A stretch of 64,000 nt of DNA from Paralichthys olivaceus (Eukaryota > Chordata > Actinopteri > Pleuronectiformes > Paralichthyidae). The translations under genes and the position numbers were made by a program. Below the pieces are notes generated by a model, which did not search any database, had not been told where the DNA came from, and saw only the letters and a list, made by a program, of their open reading frames with translations. Of this stretch, positions 1 through 12,545 are shown piece by piece (positions within the stretch are counted from its first letter, which is position 1; each line of letters opens with the position of its first letter). The DNA is taken from NCBI RefSeq assembly GCF_024713975.1, contig NC_091111.1, forward strand, positions 7,952,501 to 8,016,500, in the 5' to 3' direction.

Positions 1-1019
1 TAGTTTAGGATGTTTCTATTATTGTCTGTCATAAATATTGGGGACACATTTAGAAACATTTTATTTCCACCTAACACAGTGGTAATACCATGAATGCTGA
101 TGGTCTAACCTGGTGTAACCTCATTGTCCTGCCACATGGGGTCACTGGAACTTTTTCAGTCTACTCAAATCAAACCCCACTGCTGTTCAGCCATGCTGCC
201 TGTGGAAGGCCCTTGTTGAATGTATTATACCTGTAAAGAGTTCAGTTTCTCTGATGCAAATACAAGCAACATCAACAAGCAACATCATCATATCATTGTC
301 TGTACAATTACAGTACGTCAGACCATGACCATTCAATTCAACAATTTTTAGTGGGTTTTTTTTGGGAGACAGTCTGAGAGTGGCATACACTTCAGATCAT
401 GTAGTAGTACATTTAAAACTAAAGACAAATACATATTATTAGTTGTGATTAATACTGATTGATTATTCATTTGTGCACTTTCAAGTTCACATGTTGACAG
501 AAAGATCTCAGATACACTTACCTTGCACGTGCATGAATCACAATGTAAATATTACAAAAAGAATGTTTGCTTGTTTAGTTTCACAAATAGTAAACCATTA
601 TGCACCATGTATATTATGTAGACATGTAGCCACTTGAAATTGTAAACTTTTTCCAACAATTCATGCAGACATGCAAGTAAAGATAATATTTTATAATAAT
701 TCTAAGTCTAATGAAATATCAAAATTGTAACAAGTATGATTACAATTAAATCGATTTGGTATTATGTTAATTTGAAAAAAAGGTTAACATAATATCTGCT
801 TAAGTATCAGTCAAAGATATTTTCTAGGTGATTTATATATACTCATAAATTGCATGGTCTCCCTGCTCTTAAGTAACTTTCTGTTCAGTATGAGGAGCCT
901 GAAGTGACCTTTTGGGGAACAACATTAAAGACAAAAATAAAGCAGATGAAAATGAGCTGCTGTTTATTAAATCGATGCAGTGAAGGGCACTGCTGATAAA
1001 CCAGTGGGTGAAGTCGTCA
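1..1019. other. Non-coding flank upstream of armh4
   Basis: AT-rich sequence with no coding exon that I can recognise. Open frames here are short and have no splice context or familiar protein motif. It lies upstream of the probable first exon of armh4 and may hold distal promoter sequence. Confidence 0.5.
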
Positions 1020-1291
1020 GTTTGAGTAAATCCTGCAGATTTGAGCCATTTGGAGGCAGCGCTGGAGAAGAAGCAGGCGGACACAAAATACCGGAGAGAA
1101 GAACCCGGAGACTTCCAGTCAGTGACGCTGAGCTGCACAACAACCAGCCTCATCCTCCTCCTCATCCTCCAGCCTGCTCTCCTTATTCTCGTCCTCATCC
1201 TCCAGCCTGTTCTCCTCTCCTCTCCTCTCTCGGTGCATGTGAGGCTGATGTGCGTCCTGCAGGCTCAGCGATCCGACACCAAGTCTGGAAG
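1020..1291 (+). other. armh4: Probable 5' non-coding exon of armh4
   Basis: This GC-richer block ends in a good splice donor (GGAAG followed by GTAAAG, cut after 1291). It lies 1 kb upstream of an acceptor (TGCAG at 2290-2294) that precedes the armh4 start codon. Its left edge is arbitrary because no promoter element fixes the transcription start. It includes CT-rich near-repeats around 1150-1235. The exon is inferred from splice signals and position only; a 5' RACE or RNA-seq junction 1291/2295 would settle it. Confidence 0.35.
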
Positions 1292-2313
1292 GTAAAGGCA
1301 TTTATTTTTTATTTTTAGCCATATGCGACTTCCATTGTTACCAAGTAAATCTTGCTCTCAGTGCATGGATATGATGGGATTTAGGCGGGTGCCATAAGGC
1401 TGTGATTGACTCATGTGTTTGCAGTCAGATCGGATCAACACTGCAATATAAATGTGTTTACCATCCATATGCTATTAGCGCTTATGTAATTGGTTATTAG
1501 ATTGCATGTGCTTGATTGGGTGTACGAACTGTGATGGTTGCATGGTGGTTTCGGGGATGCGCATGGAGTGAAGTGTATGACATTGTTGGACTGTGCATCA
1601 TCACGGCTGCAACATGACTTCTCAGACGCTCGTAGGACTCGGGGTGTCACCCTGTCAACACCAGACGCGTTGTTCCTCCTCATTCTCACACAGCAGTGAT
1701 CGATTATCAGGTGATTATCGGTGTTAGATCACGTGGAGAAACAAATGCGCCACACGGTGGAGTCAGTTTCCCCCCTAATCTGATTTAAGGTGCTATTTAT
1801 AGTCAAGTATACATCCTGTATGCACATTGGTCTGTTGTGAGGGAGATGCAGATGTGTGCAATGTAAACACGTGTAACATCAATGGTTCCATCTGTGCAGC
1901 ATCGCAGAGGATAGGCAGCCTGGTGCTATTCAAGTGTGATGATGTGCAGAGGATTGCTGTGTCAGATTCACACTCTTTTGTCACTCTCCCCCTCTCTCTC
2001 TATGTGTGTGTGTGTGTGTGTGCATGTCTTTTCTCTTTAAGCAATTTTAACACAAGAGTCTGAGATTAAAAGGAATTTCATCCAAAATTCTGATTCCAGT
2101 CCTTTAATCTGCAGCTGCACACATCTGTAATGTGCCATGTCACCTATCTTCCTCTCCGGGCACCCCCACCTCTGCTTTGTCTCCCTCTCTCTGTCCATGT
2201 GTCTGACAAAGCGTAGAAGTTGCACACGGGGACTGCTCACACCTCAGTTCAACTTGTTAGCATTTGTCTTGATTTTTGCATCCACTCTCTGCAGGTGCTG
2301 AGACAAGACAGAA

Positions 2314-5300
2314 ATGCTGATGTCTGGGATGCTCCATCGCCTCCTCCTGGCCGGGATTTGCCTCTGTGTCTATGGAACGCCGGTCCACCTCCCCAGCTTC
2401 ATCCCCACACAGGACAGCCACTGTGATGGGGAGTGTAAGTCAACAAGAACAGTCAGATCAACACACAGCACGGGTGTGGATGTAAAGTCTAAACCCTTAG
2501 ACAGAGAGTATGTTAATGGCCTGGTACTGAATGTAGGTGCAGGAGGAGGGGCTGACCCGAATGGACAACCTCAGGGGATAGCACCGGTGAGGCAGACAGA
2601 AAACAGGGACAGTCTTGATGGAAAATCTGGGACGAGGAAGGCTGGTGGAGCGGCATGGAGCCAAAAGAGAAAGGTAAAGAAGGACGTGAGCTCATCTGAA
2701 ATGGAAGACGGTGAGAGACAGGCAGCGTCAGTTCTGCCTGGGGAGTCAGAGAGCACCCAGGACAACATGTCTGTAATCGATGAGAAGACATCACCTTCAA
2801 CAGGTGGGAAAAAGCAGCTGATAGAAGACATGAGTTCTTCAAGATTAAGTCCAGGTGGAAATCTGGCTTCCTCTACAGTGCCACCTCTGCTGGAGTCTTC
2901 ATACAGCCAACAAAACAACCAAGGTGGGGTGGACGGAACAGGACTCCCTGATGGAGAAGACTCCCGCCAGGAAAAAGACCCCGAAACGAGCTCGCCCTCT
3001 TTTACAGAACCTCCATACCCTTCAACACAGGTCCAGAAACTGACCTCCCACAGTCCCATCCCTCCTTCGGTCCTTCTCTCCACACCTCTCACGGGTTGGG
3101 GCCATGATGGAGCCACGACATCCTCAATCCCAGACCCCTTGTTACCTGAGATCGGCCCAAACCTGATGCCCAGAGAGGATGGACCGGAAAGCCTGTGGAC
3201 TGAGGCAGCGAGACCTGGCGGAGGTAAGTCATTAAAGTTAGAAATGTAATATTAAATAAAAGTGGGACATGGACATATGCATTGCGGTAGAACTTTCTCT
3301 AATCCCTTACTGGTGATTAATTCCACATGAGCTGCCACAGAGGGCCTTTAAAGCTGTGTCGCTAAGATGAATGCTCTGCAGTCAGTGTCACCCTGTAAGA
3401 ATTCCCTCCACAACAAGCCGTTTTCCGGGCCTGTAGGGTTTTGCAGGGTTTCAGGAGGCTTCATTAAAAAAGTGCAGTGGAAATGAAAACGACATGTCTA
3501 GTGGCAGAGATTGCTTTTGATGACTGGTGAGGAAGGCCCCCGCTTTTCCACGCTCCACTTTGAACCCCAGCTGGGACCTGTGGCAGTCTAATTACTTTCT
3601 ATTCCGGACTTCAGTCTGAAAAACAGAAAGAAAAGGACACACACAAGTGGCAGCAAACGTTGGTGGCAGTGTTATGCAAGTCCTCAGAGGATTCAGCCTC
3701 TCTCTCTCTCTCTCTCTCTCTCTCTAAATATATATATATACATTTGTATATGCAGATATCACTCCTCCAAACCTTCTCTCTTTCCTTCCCACCCTTCATT
3801 CTCCCAGCAGCCTATTGTAAAGGAGCAGGAGTGTTTTTATTCAGTGAGGCAGGAGAGGGAAATGGATTAAAGGAGTCTGTCTGAGCCAATATGTGTTCCT
3901 GCCGTCCGTATGGGGATTGTGCGTTTGATGAATCTTCTTTCCAAAAAGAAGCTGCGAAAAAAAACTGAATTCCCAAACAGCATTATGTAAAAGGATTTCA
4001 GTCTTTAAAAGCAATTTTCAGCCGACTTAAGAAACGTCTCGGTTTGGAGGAAATGCCTGAAAGATATGCCGTACCACTTTCTCCTGTGACAGCCCCCTGT
4101 GTGGTGTAGCCTCTTATCAAAAGAGAACCATTTTCCAATCCTCCTTTCATTGTGTCTTAGCTGCACTGTGAACTCAGCTCTCAGGGTACAAGTGCCTTTA
4201 ATGAGGAAACAGCATGTCTAAAGAGGTAGCTGTTTCAAAAAGCTGCATTCTGTCATAATTACTAATGGGGCTGAATATAGTAGCTGCTCTGCAATACATT
4301 TTTCATTCCAGCTGTCAGCACAGCACGGTGTACAGAAACTGCAAGACCCACAACTTGCCATTATTCATATGCCCTAGTTCGCTGAGTTCCATGTGAACCG
4401 GCTGCAGGATTTCACTGATGTTTACCAGAAGGTCTGAACAATCCTGCCCTTTCAAAATGAAATTGTCCTGCTGTATATCATGACCTTCATGCCTCTAATT
4501 GCAGCGGACACTGAAGTGCCACTGTCTCAGGATGAAGCCACAGAGGGCACCATGTCATCAGAGGCTCTCCCTCTCATCTTTGAGCCTTTTGAAGATGTTA
4601 CACCAGAGGGGGCAGCGGCAGCATCAGTTGTCACACCAGTGCCTGGCAGCGCTCAGCCTCCCACTGCCATGGCGACCAGAGGAATGCCTTTGTCAGAGGT
4701 GGACCTGGACCAGCTGGTCACAGTGGAGGCAGACATCGACGGCCCCTCGCATGCCCCACCCCTGCTGATGCCAGACTGGACGTCAGCGTGGCAGACATCC
4801 GGCGCCGAGCTCCAGGAACCGATCGGCTCCTCGGTTCCGTCTGTTTCACAGCAGCTAGCTGCAAGTGAGCCAGAGGATGGATCTGAGAGAGGTGAGAGAG
4901 GGGATGTGGTTGATAAGAATGAACAAATGAATATCAAAGCCCAACATGATGTGCTATGAAGTCATGTTTCATATAGATCCAGTATACTCGAACATTACTC
5001 CAAAGCAAAATGTAGTAGAGGTCGGAGCTTCATAAAGTACTTTATACTAAAATACACATTTAATTTGACTTTTTAGTTTTGCACATACTCCATCCACTAA
5101 CATGGATCGTAAGCCATCTACGATTGAGGTGCTTTGGCTTCACGTTTGGGGAGCTGTCATGTCTTCCATCTTTGGGTATATTTTATGATTTTAATATACT
5201 ACATTGGCGTAAATTTTTTACAGAACTTTGACGTGAACTGGCAGCAGTGAAAAAAACACATGCTTTCATCCCAAAACATTTCTTAAACATGGTTTGCATA

Positions 5301-6855
5301 TTAAAGATACACTGTGCACGATGTAGATGCATTTGTGAAGGCATGTCTGAATTGCTGAAATATAACAAATCAATTTCTACATTTGTCGAAAGTCTAATAG
5401 CACCCTGCACTTAGATTCAACCTTTTACACAGTGCGAAATGTTAAAATGTCTACAAGCATCCTCTATTATTGCTGTCTCTTTCTGTGATGTGGGACATGC
5501 AGTTGCTGTGAGGACGCCAAACCTTGAAGGGTATTTGCCCACCACTGGCCCCTCCCTTTCATCCTTCCAGCACGCCATGAAAACGGTTACCATGGCAGCC
5601 CAGCAGCCTGTGCACAAATCTAGATCAGGGTTAGAGGAGATGGAGTCTGAGGGTGAGAAGCCATTTAATATAAAAATTGCCATTTTAAAAAAATGCATTC
5701 TTATTTCCAGCCCCCAAATGTGACCCTTTGTTCTTGGCTGCTGAGTAGATGAATTTGTTCCTCCACAGAGGAGACAGATGAGCACGAGGAGGACGAGAAC
5801 TCTGAGGAATCGGTGGAGAAAGAGAGCGACGAGGACCTGACAGATACACCAAAAACATTCGCAACGCAGCCTCCCTACGGCCTCATCCCTCCACCTCCTG
5901 TCTGGGTTCAACGCAACCAGGGGCTGAGTATGACAACATGATTTCTAAACCTTATCTTATAGAGCTGCTTGTTACTAACTACCAGACTACACATAACCAG
6001 AAATATGACCTGCAATTACCTGCAAAAGAGGAAAAATATTATTTGCGTATGTTATCATGCTATATCTGTGGCTTTTTTTCTCCCAGTGCGGAGCTGGGTA
6101 GAGCTGATCAGAGAAAAGGTAAGACTGCCCCCTGCTGTCCATGAAAAAACTTGCCCATTAAAAATGTTAGTTTCCCTCATTAAGACATTTAGAATAAAGG
6201 TGGCAATATTGTCTATTTCACTTCCTGCTAATTTATCACATCGTGGTTAACAGTCTGAGGAAATTGAGGTTGTAAGGTATTGAGTGACAATCTAACATTA
6301 TTTTCATTACAGAATTACAGAATTATGTTAATCTTAACCAACAAAGGCATCATAAGTCTTCCTCCAGCAAATTGGTGACTAATTTGTATAAAGGAAATTC
6401 ATTTCTCTATTTGGATTAGATTAGTTTATGTTTACGCCTTGCTCCATTTTGACCTGTGTTTTCAATGTGAACAGGCAGGCTATGTGTCTGGGATGTTGGC
6501 CCCTGTGGGCATCGGCATCACAGGGGCCCTGCTAATTGTCGGCGCCCTCTACAGCATCAGGATGATTCACCGCAAGAGGAGGAACAGCTTCAAACACCAG
6601 AGGAGGAAGGTCAGGCAGCCAGAGGTCAATACCCTACTTGAATTAAACACAAATATGTTTTTATGTTTCACCTGCCACTGATGGACATTTTGGTCACACT
6701 TACAACAAACTGCTCCTTTGTTAATGATTGTGTTTTTAAGATGCTTTCAATTTAGTGTTAAGTTTATTCTTCCTCCCCAGCAACCCAGAGAGCCCGGCAC
6801 TAGTCGCCAGGACCAGGCCATGCTGCTGGCCGACAGCTCCGAAGATGAATTCTGA
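2314..6855 (+). CDS. armh4: Armadillo-like helical domain-containing protein 4 (C14orf37 homologue), spliced
   Basis: Coding exons: 2314-3223, 4505-4891, 5503-5652, 5769-5927, 6087-6118, 6475-6609, 6781-6855. All junctions are GT-AG and the phases agree, giving 615 residues (human ARMH4 is about 774). The start at 2314 is the first ATG after the acceptor at 2294; MSGM at 2320 is an alternative. A hydrophobic signal peptide (LHRLLLAGICLCVYG) is followed by a long Ser/Thr/Pro/Glu-rich, poorly conserved ectodomain with an acidic stretch around residues 480-510. One transmembrane helix lies near 553-574, followed by a basic cytosolic stretch and a tail ending LLADSSEDEF. The blocks around the membrane (NQGL-RSW, AGY-SGML-PVG) and the tail match my recollection of human ARMH4, which fixes the identity and the 6609 donor; GAG/GTCAAT after 6624 is a weaker donor. 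In mammals the protein is linked to mTORC2/STAT3 signalling. Its 3' end converges with that of naa30. Confidence 0.9.
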
Positions 6856-7394
6856 TCGGACATTTTTTGGGGGGGCTCCTTTTTGTCGGCGGCCACTCCC
6901 CGACACTCATGTAACGGAGGCTCGGCGAACATCACCATTGCTATGACTACCGCATCTCCCATCACCCCGGGCCGTTTGGCTATGACTCATCTGATCCACA
7001 GAGTGTGACTGAGTACAGGGCACAATTTGCACAGGCTGCACAATGGTCGGCTTTGTAAACCCCCCACCCGTCCTAAAAGTACCAATGTGAGCACTTTTTT
7101 GAATGTTGTCAGGTGACGTTGACTCTAATGGCTTGGCAGGGCTGGTGTGATGGACTTTGACTTAAAAAAAAAAATACTAATGCTGCTTGTGAACACAAAA
7201 TGAATTTGCAGGGTATCGGTGGGATTAAAGTGTTGCTGGTGAAAGTGGCGCCAACCAGCAGGTTTTCTGTCAAGTAGTAAAAGGGCTGTAGAAGAGTGAC
7301 ATTACACACACAATGTAAATATATTGTCATGTCGGTGTAAATAAAGGTTCATTTTTAGTTACACATGCTAGCACTTTTGAAAAAAAAAAGAAGA

Positions 7395-7890
7395 GTTGGA
7401 TGAGAGGACGGCTACAGCTAGCTTAATTTAGCATAAAGCTAGCTAGCCAGGCTCTGTCCAAATGGGCCTACAGCACGTCTACAGCTCACCAACACACGAT
7501 ATGTCTTATTCATTTAATGTGAACAAAAAAATGAAGTGTAAAAAGGAAATGAGACACTTTATGGAGATTATGTGACAACCACCTGGTAGAGGGGAGCCGT
7601 GACTTTCTGAGTTTGTCTGTGGTTCCATCGATGACTGCTAAACAAACAAGATCTAAAACAGTGTTCATGCAGAATCATTTTTCTTGATTTGTTTTGCCAA
7701 TAAAACATACCACATTAGCTGTTCTCCTGGTTTCCAGCAGTGATGCTAAGCTAAGCTAAAACAAGCGAAGTTAGTTGTCTCGCTTAATTTTTTTTATATG
7801 TTTTTTTTTTTTTTTTTGTGCAGTTGAGCCAGGATAGTTGTTTTCCCAATTTAGAGCTTTTATGCTAAGCTAAGCAATGCTAAGTGTGTC
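7395..7890. repeat. Clustered copies of a teleost interspersed repeat, forward and inverted
   Basis: The block 7400-7620 contains TTTAGCATAAAG, then AGCCAGGCTCTGTCC, a motif order I remember from a repeat common in percomorph genomes. Stretches at 7715-7762 and 7820-7885 carry the same words in reverse complement (TGCTAAGCTAAGCTAA; GAGCCAGGATAG). The copies are diverged and separated by T-rich tracts, one of them about 17 T at 7801. A further copy lies at 23.99-24.27 kb. The family name is not established here. Confidence 0.6.
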
Positions 7891-8113
7891 CTGGCTGCCA
7901 ACATTAGTGTCATATATTTCTATACGACAGTGGTGTTAGTCTTATAATTTAACTCTGCAAGAAAAAAATAAGCGTGTTTCTGAGAATGAATAACTATTTC
8001 TTAGATTAGGATTTCCATAGATTTAAGAAATTCATCTGCATTAGCAAATTGTTTAAATGTGAACTTTGTGGAAATGTAAATGTTCATTCAGTCATTGGTT
8101 CATAAACTACTTT

Positions 8114-8114
<1 letters not shown>

Positions 8115-8145
<31 letters not shown>
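8115..8145. repeat. (AC)n microsatellite
   Basis: Uninterrupted AC dinucleotide array of about 31 bases inside the inferred armh4 3' UTR. Confidence 0.95.
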
Positions 8146-8148
<3 letters not shown>

Positions 8149-8684
8149 CCATCATTCTAAAAGTATGTAGCAAAGAATAGATTTTTATGAATAATGAAAC
8201 TCATTCTTTTGCAACGTGCGTTATCTTCTTTTCTCTCTGTGCACAATGTCCATTTCTGTTGTCTGGAAAAGCACAAACGTTGGAGACACTGAGGCCGAAG
8301 TTGACTTTTTTTAGTTAAACCAGTGAAGTTTGCACAAGTGTTTTCTTTTATAGGATGAAGACAAGAGCGGATAACTGAGACTTTGATTTAGTCACGTTGC
8401 TGCGATGGGATCTTTTCAGATTAAGTTTTGAATTCTTACTTTTTGGCCAAAATCTGAGGACGATTTGACTTTAGAAATAATGCAAAACATTTTTCAATAG
8501 CATCAGCATCAACAAAATTTCTTGTCTTTTGTTCAAAGAAAATATATTTTCTGTAACTCCATGAGCCATGTGCTATGCTTAATGTTAAACTGCCTGTTTA
8601 TATGCAATAATACTGTTTTAAGATAAGTGTGATGTAAAACAGTGACATTTTTTGTCTCTGTAGATATGTAACATGATGTGATCA

Positions 8685-8690
8685 AATAAA
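8685..8690 (+). terminator. armh4: Candidate distal polyadenylation signal of armh4
   Basis: AATAAA hexamer followed within 30 bases by T/GT-rich sequence. It is the last good plus-strand signal before the minus-strand signal assigned to naa30. The proximal alternative is at 7340-7345. Confidence 0.45.
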
Positions 8691-8799
8691 ACCAATGTTT
8701 TAGATGTCTGATTCAGAATCTGTCTTATAATGCATCTTGTAATCTCACAGGATCTAAACTGGGGGGAAAAAAGTGCAGACGAGATAACCCAGTTTACAG

Positions 8800-11700
8800 C
8801 ATTTAAAAAAATCAAATAATTTATTTCTGTGTTCTTTTTCCACATTAAATAAAACCTATTGGACATTTCCAGATCAAAATCAAGAGAGGGGACAGGGAAG
8901 AAGGAACAGGGGGAAACAGAAATCTGACATGCAAAAAAAACTTTTGCTCTCCCCTTTGCACACTTGTTGGTGGATGGTGGTGTAGGCGTTGCTGGCCACC
9001 CTGAAAACACTGCAGGAAGACCCTGTGGTCGGTTGGTTGGTTGTGGGGACCATAGCGTTCTGTGGTGCAGGACTACTTCCTATACAACTGTTATTATCTG
9101 ACTAATAACCTGGTTTCTGGGGCAATTTAATGTAATAAATGGAGAATGGCAGACGTTGCCTTGGGTGAGGACAGAGGTGGGGTTAATACTATTGTTTGAA
9201 TAAGCAACCTGGATAGAACAGCAGATTCCAGATGCAGTCTGGAATAGGGGGAAAAACCTCTGACATTTGTGAACACCTAACTGGCATGTCAAGTCAAAAC
9301 CGATTCTGAATGCAGATGAGTCATTGAAAGAGAGATTTGAGTAAAACATGGTCGTGATGATGAAGCCCTGCATTGACTGAGACAGAGCCCTTTGGCTCAT
9401 TGTAGCAGGCTGTAATGCCCATATACCCAATGGAACTGCCATAGTTTCACAGGATAAAAAAAAAAAAAAAAAGACCTTTTCCTTCAATATCTAAAACACC
9501 TCTTCATGCTGACAGCTGGTTTTGAAAGAACAAGATGGATGCATGTGTTATCCAGCGTGTTGCTCCATGAGTAGTCAGAGTAGTAGAAGACAAGGCCCGA
9601 ACAGTAAAAGAACAAAGAAGAATGGGGACACAACTGTCGACAGGGACGATAATATTTAAACCTCCAGAATTAAATCAGGAGGAGTTTAAACTGGTAGATT
9701 ACTAAAATGGGAGTGGGATGAGCAGCAAAGATGATAAGTGTCATTTTCTTATGCTAATCGTTCTGGTTACATCTCTGGATGGGCTAAGTAGCACAGAAAT
9801 TAAAAATAAAACTCTGAAAATCTGATAAATCAACCCAAACTGTCCCCTTTCCCAAACAGGTGATTCACAAAAAAAATGCTCTCAATACGATGAATAGAAC
9901 AACACTCGTATACAAATCTGAAAAAAAAAAAGAAAATAGGTCATCTGATCCATTGTTCCAAATGCACACACACACACAAACTTGGACACAGGCTGTTACG
10001 TGGGTGGCAACTCTGTAACCATCTACTCTCTCTTCCAGTCCTGGTCTCCTGGGATTAAATCTCCTATTTGAAAGGGGGAAATAAACCCACAACACGGACA
10101 TGATCTTGTAGTGTCATTAATAGAGACAAGCTAATCTGTCTTTAAATCATTATAGCATCTAAAGCTGGACATTTTTGTTTGTTTAATATTTGTAGCAGAT
10201 TGTATTGTGATTTTTTTCTGTTGTGTTACATGGCAGTGTCTTTGAGTGCTTTCTACTGTGAATAAAGCAGGCAAGGATAAAAGCACACAGATGTCCAATT
10301 GCATAATTTGAAATGCTGCTTGTAAACTGAAATTGCATTACCAACCTGTGATGCAAGTTGTTTTACAATTTAAATGTGAAAGAAACAACAAGGCAAAGCA
10401 AAACAAAGCAGATTTAGGGTTTATTCTCCCCTTAACTATGAACCACGTGGTCTCCTGCCTTCCTAGTATGAAAACTCAAATCCTGGAAAGGAAGAAATGC
10501 TTTTGTTCCTTCCTGTTCTAATTAGGGTGGAACAAAACACAGCACCATAAAGGCTCTGATTTTCCTGTACGCGGGCCTCTGAAGGTTGGGAAATAAAAGT
10601 CTATCAGAACAGATCCACACCGTTGTTAAATTACAGGACACATTCATACAGACACACATTGCAGCAATTTCCAAAGAAGTGCATCTGACCTTTGTTCATT
10701 TTAATTTCAAGGAAAGATAAAAATAAAAATAACGAGAAGCGGCAGAAGCAACGTTTCTTTGCCATTATTGGTGTGGATTGAAACGTCCGGGTGCATCTAC
10801 GACATGCTCCGGGCGGGAGATCTTCAAATGTTAGCGAGGTTCGTTGTGCATCGAGTTAGGGCACCTGGGAAGTGCACTGTGTTCTCAGCCGCTTACAGCA
10901 GCGTGAGGTTATACAGGTGTATAGAAGTATATCTAAATAAACTGAAAGCGAACAAAAGAATAAAATATAATCTGCTAAGAATACTTGTCTAGTTTCCTTT
11001 TTTCTTTAAATCAAGAGATAAACACACACGCACACACAGCATACTCAAACAGCAATCCAGCATATGTAACACTTTGCCTCCCGTCTGGTGCTGAGGGCAG
11101 ACGAGAAGCGGGGGCCGACGCTGCTCTGCGTGTCGCCTCTTAGCGGGCTGACCGCAGCAGTCGTGGCTGAGAGTTCTGATGGATAGAGTGGCACTTGCAA
11201 AGAGGAGAAACAGACGATTATTATAAAGGAGTAAACTGAGACGGCTAGGAAAGTTTGACTGCACCATTGTTGGCAAGAAACATCTTTGAAAAGACAAACT
11301 TTTTTCCTTTTTGGGAATTTTGCAGCAGCTGGCAGTGCATTTAGGGAAAACAAGTTCTGATCTGCAAAAATAGGAGGATTAAAAAATAGGCTCGTCACCC
11401 ACACTCCGTCACGGTTTGAAAAGGAGAGACTTGGGGAAAGACGATGAAGCGAAAGAGGCGGCTGATCCACCAGCCGGGCAAACATTTGAGGTGCTAATGG
11501 AGTGATTTGTTTTCGATCAACTGCTCTGCACCAACATGCTTACACCAAACAGAGGAAGGGGTCGGAGGAGGGTGGGCCTCAGTCTGGGTTTAATCAACAC
11601 ACACTCTTCACACTTAGTCCTGCGCTCACATTAAAATAAATGCATGCATATCTTTACAGGCGTTCAGTCCTGGAGGGTGATGGAGACAGGATGGGGAAAC

Positions 11701-11807
11701 AAGAACGCACAATGGTATGCACAACTCCAACCAAACATGCGCTCACACAGTCACACAAACGTGTTCTTTTGCTCACAGCGAAAAACCAACCACACCACGT
11801 ACACATG

Positions 11808-11838
<31 letters not shown>

Positions 11839-12545
11839 CCAATTACCTGCTCCCAACCCCCCACCCCACCCCCAAAACCATGATAAAGTACAAACACTCA
11901 GTCATACTATAGCTTTATCCATCCCCCGTCATACTTACAAGGTTAAAAAAGAAACACAAAAATAAACTCAACAATTATTTTCTTCCCAGTCTGTTGTAGC
12001 GGCCTGCGTCCTTGTTTCACATGGTGTTGTTTCCTTTAAGTCTTGTCCTGTGTTCTGCAGAGGGAGTTGGTGCGGCGCTGTGTCCCCCTTTGAGTCGGAC
12101 ACACGTCCTCACCTGAGCTGCCTCACAACCCCTGTTCTGAGCGCTGCGGCATTCGAGCTTGAAGGTCAAAAGGTCATGAAGTCCCCCTACTCAAGGTCAT
12201 CCCAGAGACCGCCCTCACTTGCCCCTTCCTCGTCATAGAAAGTATCAGGGGCCCCTTCACGAAAACATCAGGTGGGATTTCAGTCCATTTCTGCCTAAAC
12301 AACAGTTGTTCAGAAGTCAAGGACAAAAAGAGGATGTGTCTGCACGTCTATGCATACCTATGTGCATACTCCTCAGGGTTGTGCACAGGTGTGTGTGTGT
12401 GTGTATGTGTGCGTATGAATTGTGTGTGTTTGTGTATATAAAGAGTGAAATGACCAGGGCAGAGCTGAGGCTGTCAAGCTGATCGTGTAGGAGGTGAACA
12501 GCACCTGCTGTCCCGTCCCTCCACCCCCGTCCCCTCCTCTTTCCT
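8800..12545 (-). other. naa30: naa30 3' UTR (extent inferred)
   Basis: There are 3.7 kb of minus-strand sequence after the naa30 stop with no recognisable exon. Candidate minus-strand AATAAA signals appear as TTTATT at 8820-8825 and 10420-10425. A long 3' UTR would fit the long UTR of mammalian NAA30 as I remember it, but the end is inferred from the distal signal only. The tract contains a CA array at 11809-11832 and a perfect AGGTCA-AA-AGGTCA direct repeat at 12163-12176. Confidence 0.4.
8820..8825 (-). terminator. naa30: Candidate distal polyadenylation signal of naa30
   Basis: TTTATT on the plus strand is AATAAA in the naa30 direction. It lies about 130 bases from the distal armh4 signal, so the two convergent genes would end almost back to back. 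Confidence 0.4.

Larger units (their letters stand above)
6856..8710 (+). other. armh4: armh4 3' UTR (extent inferred)
   Basis: The sequence after the armh4 stop holds no further exon. Candidate polyadenylation signals AATAAA occur at 7340-7345 and 8685-8690. The distal one would give a 1.85-kb UTR that runs through several repeat copies (7.38-7.96 kb) and a CA microsatellite. Short and long isoforms are both plausible. Confidence 0.5.

Noticed and set aside
2571..3116. Open frame of 181 codons on the minus strand
   Set aside because: Antisense shadow of the armh4 ectodomain exon.
9080..9487. Minus-strand frame of 135 codons
   Set aside because: It sits in the inferred naa30 3' UTR and includes a poly-Phe run from a poly-A tract; no motif.
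11045..11485. Minus-strand frame of 146 codons downstream of naa30
   Set aside because: It lies in the inferred naa30 3' UTR; composition is not protein-like and no family is recognised.
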